A model generated the notes under the pieces. It was given only the letters and a program-made list of their open reading frames with translations. It ran no database searches and was not told the DNA's origin. From JAHECQ01 sp963775125 (GTDB lineage: Bacteria; Actinomycetota; Acidimicrobiia; Acidimicrobiales; SZUA-35): a stretch of DNA of 64,000 nt. A program made the translations under genes and the position numbers. Positions 24,927-33,868 of the stretch are shown one piece after another (within the stretch, counting starts at the first letter, position 1; every line of letters begins with the position of its first letter). Location of the stretch: positions 1,178,001 through 1,242,000 of the forward strand of contig CAVZHQ010000007.1 in the NCBI GenBank assembly GCA_963775125.1. Direction: 5' to 3'.

Positions 24927-25906
24927 CGGGCCAACGCCGTGAGCCAGCTGACGAGATCGTCCCGCCAGTCGGTCGGTTCCACCAACTCGGCGTGTTCGAG
25001 GAAACCGAGCAGGAACGAGCGGAAGGCGAGCTGATTGATCACCGGCACGACGAACTCGACCGTTCCGTCGGCGCGCACGCTCGAGGTGACCTCTGGGCCC
25101 AGCTGCTTGGCGGCGCCCGAGGCGTGGCTGGCATCGACCACGAGTCGCACCTGCGTCGGTTCGTCCTCGCCCAGCTCCCAGGCTTGCAGCGTCCTCCCCT
25201 GCGGGGCCTCGCTGGGAGCCGTCGACCAGGAGGTGTCGGCCAACACCTCGATCGGCGGCTCGATGCGGTCGATCCGGTAATTGCGTTCGCCGGAGCGGAG
25301 GTGATCGAATCCCGACAGGTACCAGCGGCCCCGCTGGAACGACAGCCGCCACGGATCGACGGTTCGGGCCTCGGAGCGATACCCGAACGTGACCTGGTGA
25401 CGATCGGCGATCGCCGAGAACAGCGGAACGAGCGCCGGGTCGGCCGGCACCGAAGCCACACTCGCCCCGGAAACACCGCCGCCGGAACCACCGGCCCCCG
25501 AACGACCGGCTCCCGATCCTGTGTCGCTGTCCGTCTGTCCTCCGCCCAGCTTCCAGAGCGCCTCTCGCCCGGCGCCCGGCTCGCCGAGACCCTCGATCTG
25601 CACCGTCAACGCCGCCAACCGCAGCGCGGCGAGCTCGTCGGGGGAGAGATCGGGGTCGGGAAGGTAGTACTCGTCCGGGGGGATGCGGTAGCCGTCGAGC
25701 GGTGGGTCGACTCCCGGGATCCGTTCGATGCGTAGTGGGATGCCCATGGTCCGCAGGTCGTCCTTGTCCCGCTCGAAGGCGCGATGGAAGGCGACGTCGG
25801 AGTCGGGATACCCCTCGACCTCCCGGCGGAGTTCGTCGGCGGCCAAGGGTCGACGAGTGTCCAGAAGGACCGCGGTGAGATTCAACAGACGTTCGAGCTT
25901 GGACAT
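24923..25906 (-). CDS. pafB: WYL-domain transcription regulator PafB
   Basis: The protein has 327 residues. It starts with a helix-turn-helix (SKLERLLNLTAVLLDTRRPLAADELRREV) and has a WYL domain (VTFGYRSEARTVDPWRLSFQRGRWYLSGFDH) followed by WCX. A Gly/Ser-rich linker lies between about residues 125 and 145. Partner of PafC in the damage response. It starts four bases after the pafA stop, so the Pup-ligase gene and both regulators are co-transcribed as in mycobacteria. Confidence 0.9.
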   Translation of the reverse strand: MSKLERLLNLTAVLLDTRRPLAADELRREVEGYPDSDVAFHRAFERDKDDLRTMGIPLRIERIPGVDPPLDGYRIPPDEYYLPDPDLSPDELAALRLAALTVQIEGLGEPGAGREALWKLGGGQTDSDTGSGAGRSGAGGSGGGVSGASVASVPADPALVPLFSAIADRHQVTFGYRSEARTVDPWRLSFQRGRWYLSGFDHLRSGERNYRIDRIEPPIEVLADTSWSTAPSEAPQGRTLQAWELGEDEPTQVRLVVDASHASGAAKQLGPEVTSSVRADGTVEFVVPVINQLAFRSFLLGFLEHAELVEPTDWRDDLVSWLTALAR

Positions 25907-25910
25907 CGGC

Positions 25911-27281
25911 CTACAGGCTGTCGATGAGCTTCGCCACCCGCTCGTCCTCGTACTTGAACGGGTCCTTGCAGAGCACCGTTCGCTGCGCCTGATCGTTCAG
26001 CTTCAGGTGCACCCAGTCGACGGTGTAGTCCCGCTTGCGTTCCTTCGCCCGGCGAATGAAGTCGCCCCGGAGCTTGGCCCGCGTGGTCTGTGGTGGGGTG
26101 TCGACCGCGGCCATCATCTGGGCGTCGGTGAGGGTGCGCTCGACGAGTCCTCGGTCCTGCATCCGGTAGTAGAGGCCGTGTGATCGACGGACGTCGTGGT
26201 ACTGGAGGTCGACCAGCTGCACCCGGGCGTGACCCAGGGGTAGGTCGTGCTTGGCCCGATAGTTCTCGATGAGGTTGTGCTTGATCACCCAGTCGAGCTC
26301 TCGATCGAGCTTGAAGGGATCGACTTCGAGCTGCGTCATCACGTGCTGCCACATGCGCAGCGCTTGCATTTCGTCGTCGGGCAGGCCCTTGGTGTCGGCG
26401 TACCGCAACGCCCGGTTCAGGTACTCGGACTGAATCTCGAAGGCGGACGCCTCGCGGCCGTTGGCCAGGCGCACCTTGCGCTGCATGGTCAAGTCGTGGG
26501 AGATCTCTCGGATGGCCCGAATCGAGTTCTCGAGGGTCATGTCACGAAGCACACAACTGGGGTCCTCGACCATCCGGAGCAGGATGGCCATGGCGCCCAC
26601 CTTGAGGAACGTCGTGTACTCGCTCATGTTCGAATCGCCCACGATGACGTGCAGGCGCCGGAAGTGTTCGGCGTCAGCGTGCGGTTCGTCGCGGGTGTTG
26701 ATGATGGGTCGGCTGCGGGTGGTCGCCGACGAGACGCCTTCCCAGATGTGCTCGGCTCGCTGACTCACGGCGAACATCGCGCCACGAGCAGTCTGGAGAA
26801 CCTTGCCGGCGCCGGCGTAGATCTGGCGACTGACGAGGAACGGGATGAGCACCTCGGAGTAGTGCGCGAGGTCGTCGCCTCTGGTGGTGAGGTAGTTCTC
26901 GTGGCAGCCGTAACTGTTGCCGGCAGAGTCGGTGTTGTTCTTGAACAAGTGGATGGTGCCGCGAATGCCTTCGTCGCGGAGACGTTCCTCGGCCGAGTCG
27001 AGGAGCTGCTCGAGAATGCGCTCGCCGGCCTTGTCGTGGATGACGACGTCGCCGATGGTGTCGCATTCGGCGGTTGCGTATTCGGGATGGGAACCGACGT
27101 CGAGGTAGAGCCGCGCCCCGTTTACGAGGAACACGTTGGACGACCGGCCCCACGACACCACGCGACGGAACAGATAGCGGGCGACTTCGTCGGGGCTGAG
27201 ACGCCGCTGACCTCGCAGCGTGCAGGTCACGCCGTATTCGGTCTCGATCCCGTAGATACGCCGTTGGTGCACGGCGGTCAC
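25911..27281 (-). CDS. pafA: Pup-protein ligase PafA
   Basis: The protein has 456 residues. It attaches Pup through its C-terminal Glu to lysines of target proteins, using ATP. Conserved glutamine-synthetase-like motifs: RRIYGIETEYGVTC (Mg-binding Glu), DVGSHPEYATAECD, LFKNNTDSAGNSYGCHENY and NTRDEPHADAEHFRRLHVIVGD. These separate it from Dop, which has an added loop after the ATP site. GTG start with MTAVHQRRI; the conserved part begins at RRI. It lies beside prcA, transcribed in the same direction. Confidence 0.96.
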   Translation of the reverse strand: MTAVHQRRIYGIETEYGVTCTLRGQRRLSPDEVARYLFRRVVSWGRSSNVFLVNGARLYLDVGSHPEYATAECDTIGDVVIHDKAGERILEQLLDSAEERLRDEGIRGTIHLFKNNTDSAGNSYGCHENYLTTRGDDLAHYSEVLIPFLVSRQIYAGAGKVLQTARGAMFAVSQRAEHIWEGVSSATTRSRPIINTRDEPHADAEHFRRLHVIVGDSNMSEYTTFLKVGAMAILLRMVEDPSCVLRDMTLENSIRAIREISHDLTMQRKVRLANGREASAFEIQSEYLNRALRYADTKGLPDDEMQALRMWQHVMTQLEVDPFKLDRELDWVIKHNLIENYRAKHDLPLGHARVQLVDLQYHDVRRSHGLYYRMQDRGLVERTLTDAQMMAAVDTPPQTTRAKLRGDFIRRAKERKRDYTVDWVHLKLNDQAQRTVLCKDPFKYEDERVAKLIDSL

Positions 27282-27298
27282 GTTAGCCGGTGAGTGGT

Positions 27299-27973
27299 TC
27301 AGAGGAGCCCCGTGATCTCGTCGAGGGGCAACCGCCGGAAACAGCGGCCTTCTTCCAAGCGGTCGAGCACCGCCACTTCGAGCTGATCGGCCCCGAGCGT
27401 CCGTTCGGGTCCGGCCAGGGCGGCGACCGCACCGCGGAGCGCTGCGCCCAGGTCGAGGTTGGTGCGATCGATGGACGCCAGCCGCTCGCGGATGGACTCG
27501 GCGTCGCCGCCGAGAGCGGCGAAGCCCTGCTCATCGGTGACCGAGCCGTCGTAGCGAATGTGGAACAGCCGATTGCCGGTTTCTCGGTACCCGACGGCCA
27601 CGACGAGGATCTCGACTTCGAGCGGCTTCATCTCGTGGGTGAAGATCTGACCCAGCATCTGGGCGTACTGATTGGCGAGCGCCTGGGAATCGACGTCGTC
27701 GCGGCTGTAGGTATAGCCCTTCATGTCGGCGTGACGGACGCCGGCGATGCGGAGCTGGTCGTACTCGTTGTACTTGCCGACGCCGCCGAAGGCGATGCGG
27801 TCGTAGATCTCGGAGATCTTGCGAAGGTTCCTCGACGGGTTCTCTGCCACCAACAGCAGCCCGTCGGTGAACTCGATGGCCACGAGACTCCGGCCACGAG
27901 CGATGCCCTTCTGGGCATAGTCGGCCCGGTCCTTCATGACCTGCTCGGGCGCTACATAGAACGGCATGTTCAT
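27299..27973 (-). CDS. prcA: 20S proteasome alpha subunit PrcA
   Basis: The protein has 224 residues. It starts with the alpha-type N-terminus (PFYVAPEQVMKDRADYAQKGIARGRS) that forms the gate, and keeps the family strand VAIEFTDGLLLVAENPSRNLRKISEIYDRIAFGG. The beta-type catalytic Thr is absent, as expected. It forms heptameric outer rings of the 20S core and docks the Mpa ring. The gene starts three bases after the prcB stop. Confidence 0.96.
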   Translation of the reverse strand: MNMPFYVAPEQVMKDRADYAQKGIARGRSLVAIEFTDGLLLVAENPSRNLRKISEIYDRIAFGGVGKYNEYDQLRIAGVRHADMKGYTYSRDDVDSQALANQYAQMLGQIFTHEMKPLEVEILVVAVGYRETGNRLFHIRYDGSVTDEQGFAALGGDAESIRERLASIDRTNLDLGAALRGAVAALAGPERTLGADQLEVAVLDRLEEGRCFRRLPLDEITGLL

Positions 27974-27976
27974 GGC

Positions 27977-28768
27977 TCAGGCCCTTTCGGAGAACTCGGC
28001 GATGATGGCAGCGAAACGGTCGGCCACTTCGGACTCGGGCACGGGCGTGTACCCCTCGGCACCGATGGTGGCGATGATCGGGTAGATGCCTCGCATGCTG
28101 TCGGGGCCACCGGTGGCGGAGTCCTCGTCGGCTGCGGTGAAGAGCGCTTTCAGCAGGAGATCGACGCACTCGTTCCGGGTGATTTCGTCACGGTGCCCCA
28201 GACGGATGACCGTGCGGGCATGCAGGCTCCCCGAACCGGAGGCGACGTAGTCTTCCTCCTCGTAGCGGCCGCCGGTGACATCGAAGGCGAACAGCCGTCC
28301 GTAGCCTCGGCGGAGGTCGAAGCCGGCGAAGATTGGCACGACGACCATCCCCTGCATGGCCGCCGGCAGGTGGGCCCGGAGCATCTGCGAGAGTTGGTTG
28401 GCCTTGCCTTCGAGTGACAGCGAGTGGCCTTCGACCTTTTCGTAGTGCTCGAGCTGGAGCTGGAACAGCTTGACCATCTCGATGGCCGGTCCGGCCGCAC
28501 CGGAGATGGCAACGCCCGACCAGCGGTCGGCCTGGAAGACCTTCTCCATCGTGCGGTGGCTGATGAGGTGGCCCGAAGTGGCCCGCCGGTCGCCGGCGAT
28601 GACCACCCCATCGGCGAACCTCGCGGCGACGACCGTGGTTCCGTGGGTGATCGACGCGGCGTCGTAGGGGCTCGCAACCTCGTAACGAGGCTGGAGACCT
28701 TCCTTCGACAGCAGGGCTGCGAAGCTCGGACCGGGATCATCGGCCGCTGAATAGAACGGGAGACTCAT
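27977..28768 (-). CDS. prcB: 20S proteasome beta subunit PrcB
   Basis: The protein has 263 residues. The propeptide runs to about residue 41 and the catalytic Thr of the mature enzyme is the first T of ITHGTTVVAARFADGVVIAGDRRAT. The active-site Lys is expected in the GDRR strand area. It forms the inner heptameric rings with peptidase activity. ATG start at 28768. With PrcA, Mpa and Pup it completes the core proteasome. Confidence 0.96.
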   Translation of the reverse strand: MSLPFYSAADDPGPSFAALLSKEGLQPRYEVASPYDAASITHGTTVVAARFADGVVIAGDRRATSGHLISHRTMEKVFQADRWSGVAISGAAGPAIEMVKLFQLQLEHYEKVEGHSLSLEGKANQLSQMLRAHLPAAMQGMVVVPIFAGFDLRRGYGRLFAFDVTGGRYEEEDYVASGSGSLHARTVIRLGHRDEITRNECVDLLLKALFTAADEDSATGGPDSMRGIYPIIATIGAEGYTPVPESEVADRFAAIIAEFSERA

Positions 28769-28922
28769 GGCGACAGGGTAGCCGCCACCATCGAAACGGC
28801 GGGTAATCGCCCCCGGTTGACCTGAACCATTGGGCCCGGCCGACAGGGACGGCTCCCCATGGCCTGACCGTCTCCGGTCGACCACTATGGTGACCACCAC
28901 CCCACGGCACAGGACGACCCGT

Positions 28923-29609
28923 ATGCGAACCAATCGACTGCTCACCCTGGCACTCGGCATCGCCGCCGGCGTTGCCGCAGTGTTGGCAGTCGGCTGGCTG
29001 ACCCTCACCGACGCGGTCAAAGCTGTCGACCGAGCCGTCTTCGACGCCATGGTGCCTGCGCTGCAGTCCGTCCCCGGCGCAACCTCGATCAGCGATCGGG
29101 TGACCGACATCGGGGCCGTGCCCGTCAACTACGGGATGGCCATCGCTCTCGGTGGCCTGGTCTGGGCTCAACGGCGGGACCCGCTCCGCGGTCTACTGAT
29201 TCCCGCAGTCCTCCTGTTGGCGCACTGGCTGCAGCGCCTGACGATCATCGTGGTCGACGGTTACGCACCCTCCGAGCACGTCGTCGGCGCTGCGGGACCC
29301 TACTTCTCCGGCGGGGTGCAGCGGGTGGTGTTGCTCACCGGCATACTCCTCGTGATCGCCCGACCCGACATGAAGATGCCGATGATCATGCGATGGGCGG
29401 TCGCCGTCGGCCTCATCGAGGCGGCAACGCGATTCGTGCTCGGGCGCCACTGGCCCAGCGATCTGCTGGCGTCCTTCCCCATCGGACTGGCCGAGCTGTT
29501 GGCCTTCCGAGTGCTGTGGGATCTCCTGCCGACCGCGCCATTCACTCACGCCGGCGACGGGCCCAAGGCGACCGAGGGGCGCGAGGCCGGCGAACAACCG
29601 GCCTACTGA
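28923..29609 (+). CDS. PAP2-like membrane phosphatase, partly degenerate
   Basis: The protein has 228 residues, several membrane helices (LLTLALGIAAGVAAVLAVGWL, YGMAIALGGLVWA, LLIPAVLLLAHWL). The C-terminal RFVLGRHWPSDLLASF is the R-x5-H-x3-D motif of PAP2 phosphatases. The middle motif P-S-G-H is not kept; the segment reads YFSGGVQRV, without the His. Activity is therefore uncertain. It may act on undecaprenyl or phosphatidyl phosphate. The end overlaps the pup gene (minus) by seven bases. ATG chosen for an upstream AGGAC; 28887 is an alternative. Confidence 0.75.
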   Translation: MRTNRLLTLALGIAAGVAAVLAVGWLTLTDAVKAVDRAVFDAMVPALQSVPGATSISDRVTDIGAVPVNYGMAIALGGLVWAQRRDPLRGLLIPAVLLLAHWLQRLTIIVVDGYAPSEHVVGAAGPYFSGGVQRVVLLTGILLVIARPDMKMPMIMRWAVAVGLIEAATRFVLGRHWPSDLLASFPIGLAELLAFRVLWDLLPTAPFTHAGDGPKATEGREAGEQPAY

Positions 29610-29797
29610 CCGCCCTTTTGGATGTAGCTCTTGACGAAGTCCTCGGCGTTGCTTTCGAGCACTTCGTCGATCTCGTCGAGGAGGTCGTCGAGTTCGGCCT
29701 TCAGTTTCTCGCCGGACTCGCTGACGGCCGGCGCCTGTTCGGCCGCAGTTTCCGCCGGGCGTCCGGGATTCTTCTTGATCTGCTCACGTTCAGCCAT
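29603..29797 (-). CDS. pup: Prokaryotic ubiquitin-like protein Pup
   Basis: The protein has 64 residues and is mostly disordered and acidic, ending in YIQKGGQ. The C-terminal G-G-Q must be deamidated by Dop to G-G-E before PafA can attach it. The helix KLKAELDDLLDEIDEVLE is the Mpa-binding coiled coil. The gene starts about six bases after the Dop stop region side and lies between dop and the PAP2-like gene. Confidence 0.97.
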   Translation of the reverse strand: MAEREQIKKNPGRPAETAAEQAPAVSESGEKLKAELDDLLDEIDEVLESNAEDFVKSYIQKGGQ

Positions 29798-29800
29798 GGT

Positions 29801-31312
29801 TCACGCACCGAGTTTCTCGAGGAGTTCAGCGACGGTGTCACTGCTGTCGAGCAGCGCACCCACATGGTCCACCGTACCCCGTGTGGGCTCCAGCATGGGA
29901 ACGCGGCGGAGCGGATCGTCGCCGACGTCGAACACGATCGAGTCCCAGTTGGCCGCAACGACCTGGTCGGGGAACTTCTGGAGGCATCGGCCCCGGAAGT
30001 AGGCGCGGGTGTCGGTGGGAGGATCGACCGTGGCGCGACGAGCATCGGCCTCGTCGACCAGCGTCTCGAGGCCGGCCCGCGCCGCAAGCGACTTGCCCGG
30101 TCGGAGATCGTGGTATTGGAGGTCGAGGGCGCGGAGTCGGGGGTCATCCCAATCACAGTCGTGGCGTTCGCAGAAACCGTCGAGGATTCGCTTCTTGGCC
30201 ACCCAGTCGATTTCGGCCGCCAACGACACCGGATCTCGTTCGAGGCCCTCGAGCAGGTGGCGCCAGCGGTCGAGGATGAGCCGGCCGACCGTGTCGCCTC
30301 CGACCGCTTCGAACCCGTACCTGTCGGACCAACGCTCCGCCTGTTCGAGCAGGTCAGCCTGAATCTCCAGGGCAGTGGCCGACGTCCCGTCGGCCAGCAG
30401 AATCGGCCGACGCAGGGTGAGGTCGTGGCTGACCTGATGCATCGCCGGCACCGGATCGGCCAACGGGATCTGGGTCAGCATGCCGTCCTCGAGCATGGCG
30501 AAGAGGACGGACGTGGTGCCGATCTTGATGAAGGTGGCGACCTGGGACATGTTGGCGTCGCCGACGATGACGTGCAGCCGCCGGTACCGCTGGCTGTCTG
30601 CGTGCGGTTCGTCCCGGGTATTGACGATGGGCCGCTTCAGCGTGGTCTCCAGGCCGACTTCTTCCTCGAAGTGTTCGGCTCGTTGGGTGAGCTGATAGGG
30701 CACGCGGTCCGAGCCGACGCCCGGCAGTTCGCTGCCCACCTTGCCGGCACCGGTGAAGATCTGACGGGTGACGAAATGGGTGGTGGCCGCCAAAATGATC
30801 TGGCCGAACGGAGTGGCCCGGTCGAGCAGGAAATTCTCGTGGCAACCGTAGGCGTTGCCCTTCCGGTCGGTGTTGTCCTTGTACAGGACCATCTCCTGGC
30901 CATCGGGCAGCACGGCGTTCGCTCGAGTCATCGAGTCGATGGCGATCAGTTCGGCCGCCCGATCGAAACAGACCAGCGACAAGGCGTCACGGCACTCGGG
31001 CGTCGAGATCTCGGGATGGGCGTGGTCGACGTAGTACCGGGCACCGTTGGTGAGCACCGAGTTGACCAGGTGGGTCTCGACCTCGGGGGGGAGGGCGAAC
31101 TCGATCGGCATGAGGTCTCGAGCATCGGCGCCCGGTGTCTCGTCGATGAAGTCCCACGCAACCGACGCCGAGCGGGCATCGACCGATCCGGTGATGCCGC
31201 CGACGTAGGCGTTGATCAGCAACGACGACGCCGAGACCGGGTTCCACTCGCTGGTACCGCGGACCATGATGCCGAGTTCGGTCTCTATGCCGACGACCTT
31301 GGGGACTGCCAC
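29801..31312 (-). CDS. dop: Deamidase/depupylase Dop
   Basis: The protein has 503 residues, close to the family length. Sequence opens VPKVVGIETELGIMVRG with the Mg-binding Glu, followed by an inserted loop about residues 40-75 that is characteristic of Dop and not PafA. Later HAHPEISTPECRD, NTDRKGNAYGCHENFLLDR and RDEPHADSQRYRRLHVIVGD match the ATP and Pup binding sites. Dop deamidates Pup and removes it from substrates. It sits between mpa and pup as in other actinobacteria. Confidence 0.95.
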   Translation of the reverse strand: MAVPKVVGIETELGIMVRGTSEWNPVSASSLLINAYVGGITGSVDARSASVAWDFIDETPGADARDLMPIEFALPPEVETHLVNSVLTNGARYYVDHAHPEISTPECRDALSLVCFDRAAELIAIDSMTRANAVLPDGQEMVLYKDNTDRKGNAYGCHENFLLDRATPFGQIILAATTHFVTRQIFTGAGKVGSELPGVGSDRVPYQLTQRAEHFEEEVGLETTLKRPIVNTRDEPHADSQRYRRLHVIVGDANMSQVATFIKIGTTSVLFAMLEDGMLTQIPLADPVPAMHQVSHDLTLRRPILLADGTSATALEIQADLLEQAERWSDRYGFEAVGGDTVGRLILDRWRHLLEGLERDPVSLAAEIDWVAKKRILDGFCERHDCDWDDPRLRALDLQYHDLRPGKSLAARAGLETLVDEADARRATVDPPTDTRAYFRGRCLQKFPDQVVAANWDSIVFDVGDDPLRRVPMLEPTRGTVDHVGALLDSSDTVAELLEKLGA

Positions 31313-31328
31313 GCCGGCAGCCTAGAGG

Positions 31329-33060
31329 CTAGAGGTACTGACCGGTTGCGACCTGTTCGATCGCCCGGCCGCCTTCTTGGGACATGCCGTTGGAGATGAG
31401 GGTGCGGACGTACACGATGCGTTCGCCCTTCTTGCCCGAGATCTTGGCCCAGTCGTCGGGATTCGAGGTGTTCGGCAGGTCTTCCTGCTCCTTGAACTCC
31501 TGGGTGACTGCGGCCAGGAGGTCGTCGGACATGATGCCCTTCTCCCCCGACTCGAGGAAGCGTTTGATGGCAATCTTCTTGGCTCGCCGGACGATGTTCT
31601 CGATCATGGCGCCCGACGAGAAGTCCCGGAAGTACAGGACTTCCTTGTCACCGTTCTGGTAGGTGACCTCGAGGAACTTGGTGTCGTCGTCGGCCCGGTA
31701 CATGAACTCGACCGCACGGTCGACCATGGCCGACACGGCGTCGGCCCGGCTGACCGAGTCGGACAATTCACCGGCATGCAGGGGCAGGTCGGTGGTGAGG
31801 TAGCGGGAGAAGATCGACTTGGCGGCCTTCTGATTCGGTCGCTCGATCTTGATCTTCACGTCGAGTCGTCCCGGCCGCAGAATGGCGGGGTCGATGAGGT
31901 CCTCGCGATTGGAGGCACCGATGACGATGGTGTTCTTGAGGCTCTCGACACCATCGATCTCGGCCAGCAACTGGGGCACGATCGTGCTCTCGATGTCGGA
32001 ACTGATCCCACTGCCGCGGCGTACGGAACAACGATTCCATCTCGTCGAAGAAGATGATGACGGGCATGCCCTCTTCGGACTTCTCCCGGGCTCGCTGGAA
32101 GATGAGGCGGATCTGCCGCTCGGTTTCGCCGACGTACTTGTTGAGCAGCTCCGGTCCCTTGATGTTCAGGAAGAAGCTCTTGGCTTCGGCGTCGCCCGAG
32201 ACCTCGGCCACCTTCTTGGCCAGGGAGTTGGCGACCGCTTTGGCGATGAGCGTCTTGCCACAGCCCGGAGGGCCGTAGAGCAGGATGCCCTTGGGCGCAG
32301 GGAGCTCGTGCTCGAGGTAGAGGTCGGCGTGGAGGAAGGGAAGCTCGACGGAGTCCTTGATGGTCTCGATCTGGTCGTCGAGGCCTCCGATGTCCTCATA
32401 GGACACGTCGGGCACCTCTTCGAGCACGAGGTCCTCGACCTCGGCCTTGGGCAGCTTTTCGATCAGCAGGTTCGAGCGACCTTCGAGCAGCATGGAGTCG
32501 CCGGCGCGGATACCGACACCGACCAGGTACTCGGCCAATTCGACGACGCGCTCTTCGTCGGCGCGCCCGACGATGACCGCACGAGTGCGGTCGGCCAGCA
32601 TTTCCTTGATCTGCACGACCTCACCGGAACGTTCCGGCCCGCGAACCCGCACGACGTTCAACGACTCGTTGAGCACGACCTCGGCTCCGCGTACCAACTC
32701 GACGCGGTCGATGGCGGGGTGGAGCTCGACGCGCATCTTGCGCCCGCTGGTGAAGACGTCGATGGTCTCGTCGTCGTTGGTCGTGAGGAACGTGCCGTAG
32801 GAGTTCGGCGGATGGGTGAGCTTCTCGACCTCTTCGCGCAGGGCGGCGATGTGCTCGCGCGCCTCGCGGAGGGTGTAGGTGAGTTTCTCGTTCTGGCTGA
32901 CGGCCTGGGCCAACTGCCCCTTGGTGTCGAGGAGCCGTTCTTCCAGGGTGCGTACGCGCTTCGGCGCGTCTTGAAGCCGACGGCGGAGGCTGACGACCTC
33001 CTCCTCCATCAGCTTCAGCTGCTCTTGCAGCTCGGCCATGCCGCTCTCGTAAGCGGCCAA
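31329..33060 (-). CDS. mpa: Proteasome-associated AAA ATPase Mpa/ARC, frameshifted
   Basis: The full protein is present over about 580 residues but the frame breaks at about 32012-32024. The first part has coiled coils (TLEERLLDTKGQLAQAVSQNEKL), OB domains, Walker A GPPGCGKTLIAKAVANSL and Walker B IIFFDEMESLFRT. One extra base in the run ACGCCGCGG gives a false end; without it the frame reads RGSGISSDIESTIVPQLLAEIDGVESL. The end GQYL is the conserved tail that opens the proteasome gate. The TTG start at 33060 is weak; see the finding about a GTC codon at 33087. Confidence 0.9.
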
Positions 33061-33172
33061 CCGACGGTCGTACTCAGACTTGTTGACGGCACTACCTCCT
33101 GGTGCGTCCCGATGACTGGGACCCTACACGTCCTGTCGGCCGATTGGGGAACGGATCAAGCCCGGTCGTTCG

Positions 33173-33868
33173 TCATGGCCGGTCCCGAGGCGGATCGGTG
33201 ATCTCGTAGATCAGGTCGACCTCGACGGAGACATCGATCGATCCCCCCTCGACGGGCAGGGTTTCGCGAGCGGTGCTGCGGGCGGCGAACATCGGGGAAG
33301 GGAACGCCTCGTTGGCGACGCGGACGGTGCTGATGCTCAGCAGCGGTCCGAGCCCGACGCCGGCCGCGCCCGACAATTGTTCGGCCTGATCCCGAGCATC
33401 GGCCACCGCAGCAGCCCGAGCCACTCGCTCGGCTCCACTTCGATCGGTCAGCTCGAACTGCAGACCGTGGATACGGACGCTGTCACCGGCGGCAGCCGCC
33501 ACCGCATCGAGGACCGATCCAGCGGCGTTGAGCGCACGGATCTTCACGCGGAGTTGATTGCTCACCACGTAACCCACTGCCCGCCCGGTCGTGTGGTCGT
33601 AGTCGGGGTGCACGTTGATCTGACTCGTCTGGATATCGGCCGCATCGATGCCGTGGGCCCGGAGAACCGACAAGGTCGAAGCCGCCGCGCTGTTGTTGGC
33701 GGCCAGCGCGGCTCCGGCCGTCCCCGACCGGGTTTCCACCCCGACGGTGATGACGGCGAGGTCGGGTGGCCGGCTCTCCCTGCCGACGCCACGCACCTGA
33801 ATCTGTCGACGTGACTCGATCACGACCACTCGATCCATGACCACTCGATCCATGACGACTCGATCCAT
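33173..33868 (-). CDS. SIMPL (DUF541) domain protein
   Basis: The protein has 231 residues from the first ATG of the repeat tract; ATG at 33853 or 33838 or GTG at 33823 are alternatives. The core has IQVRGVGRESRPPDLAVITVGVET and YVVSNQLRVKIRALN, the typical SIMPL strands, near residues 25-110, and DIQTSQINVHPDYD. SIMPL proteins are often periplasmic; no clear signal peptide is seen here. The N-terminal residues VMDRV are repeated, made by the 15-bp repeat shared with the end of the oligopeptidase gene. Confidence 0.85.
   Translation of the reverse strand: MDRVVMDRVVMDRVVVIESRRQIQVRGVGRESRPPDLAVITVGVETRSGTAGAALAANNSAAASTLSVLRAHGIDAADIQTSQINVHPDYDHTTGRAVGYVVSNQLRVKIRALNAAGSVLDAVAAAAGDSVRIHGLQFELTDRSGAERVARAAAVADARDQAEQLSGAAGVGLGPLLSISTVRVANEAFPSPMFAARSTARETLPVEGGSIDVSVEVDLIYEITDPPRDRP

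Noticed and set aside
29801..31312. Dop as a second PafA
   Set aside because: The insertion after the first motif and the operon place fit Dop; PafA is at 25911-27281.
32008..32026. Programmed frameshift in mpa
   Set aside because: No slippery heptamer or downstream structure was seen, and other genes in the window have similar single-base extras.
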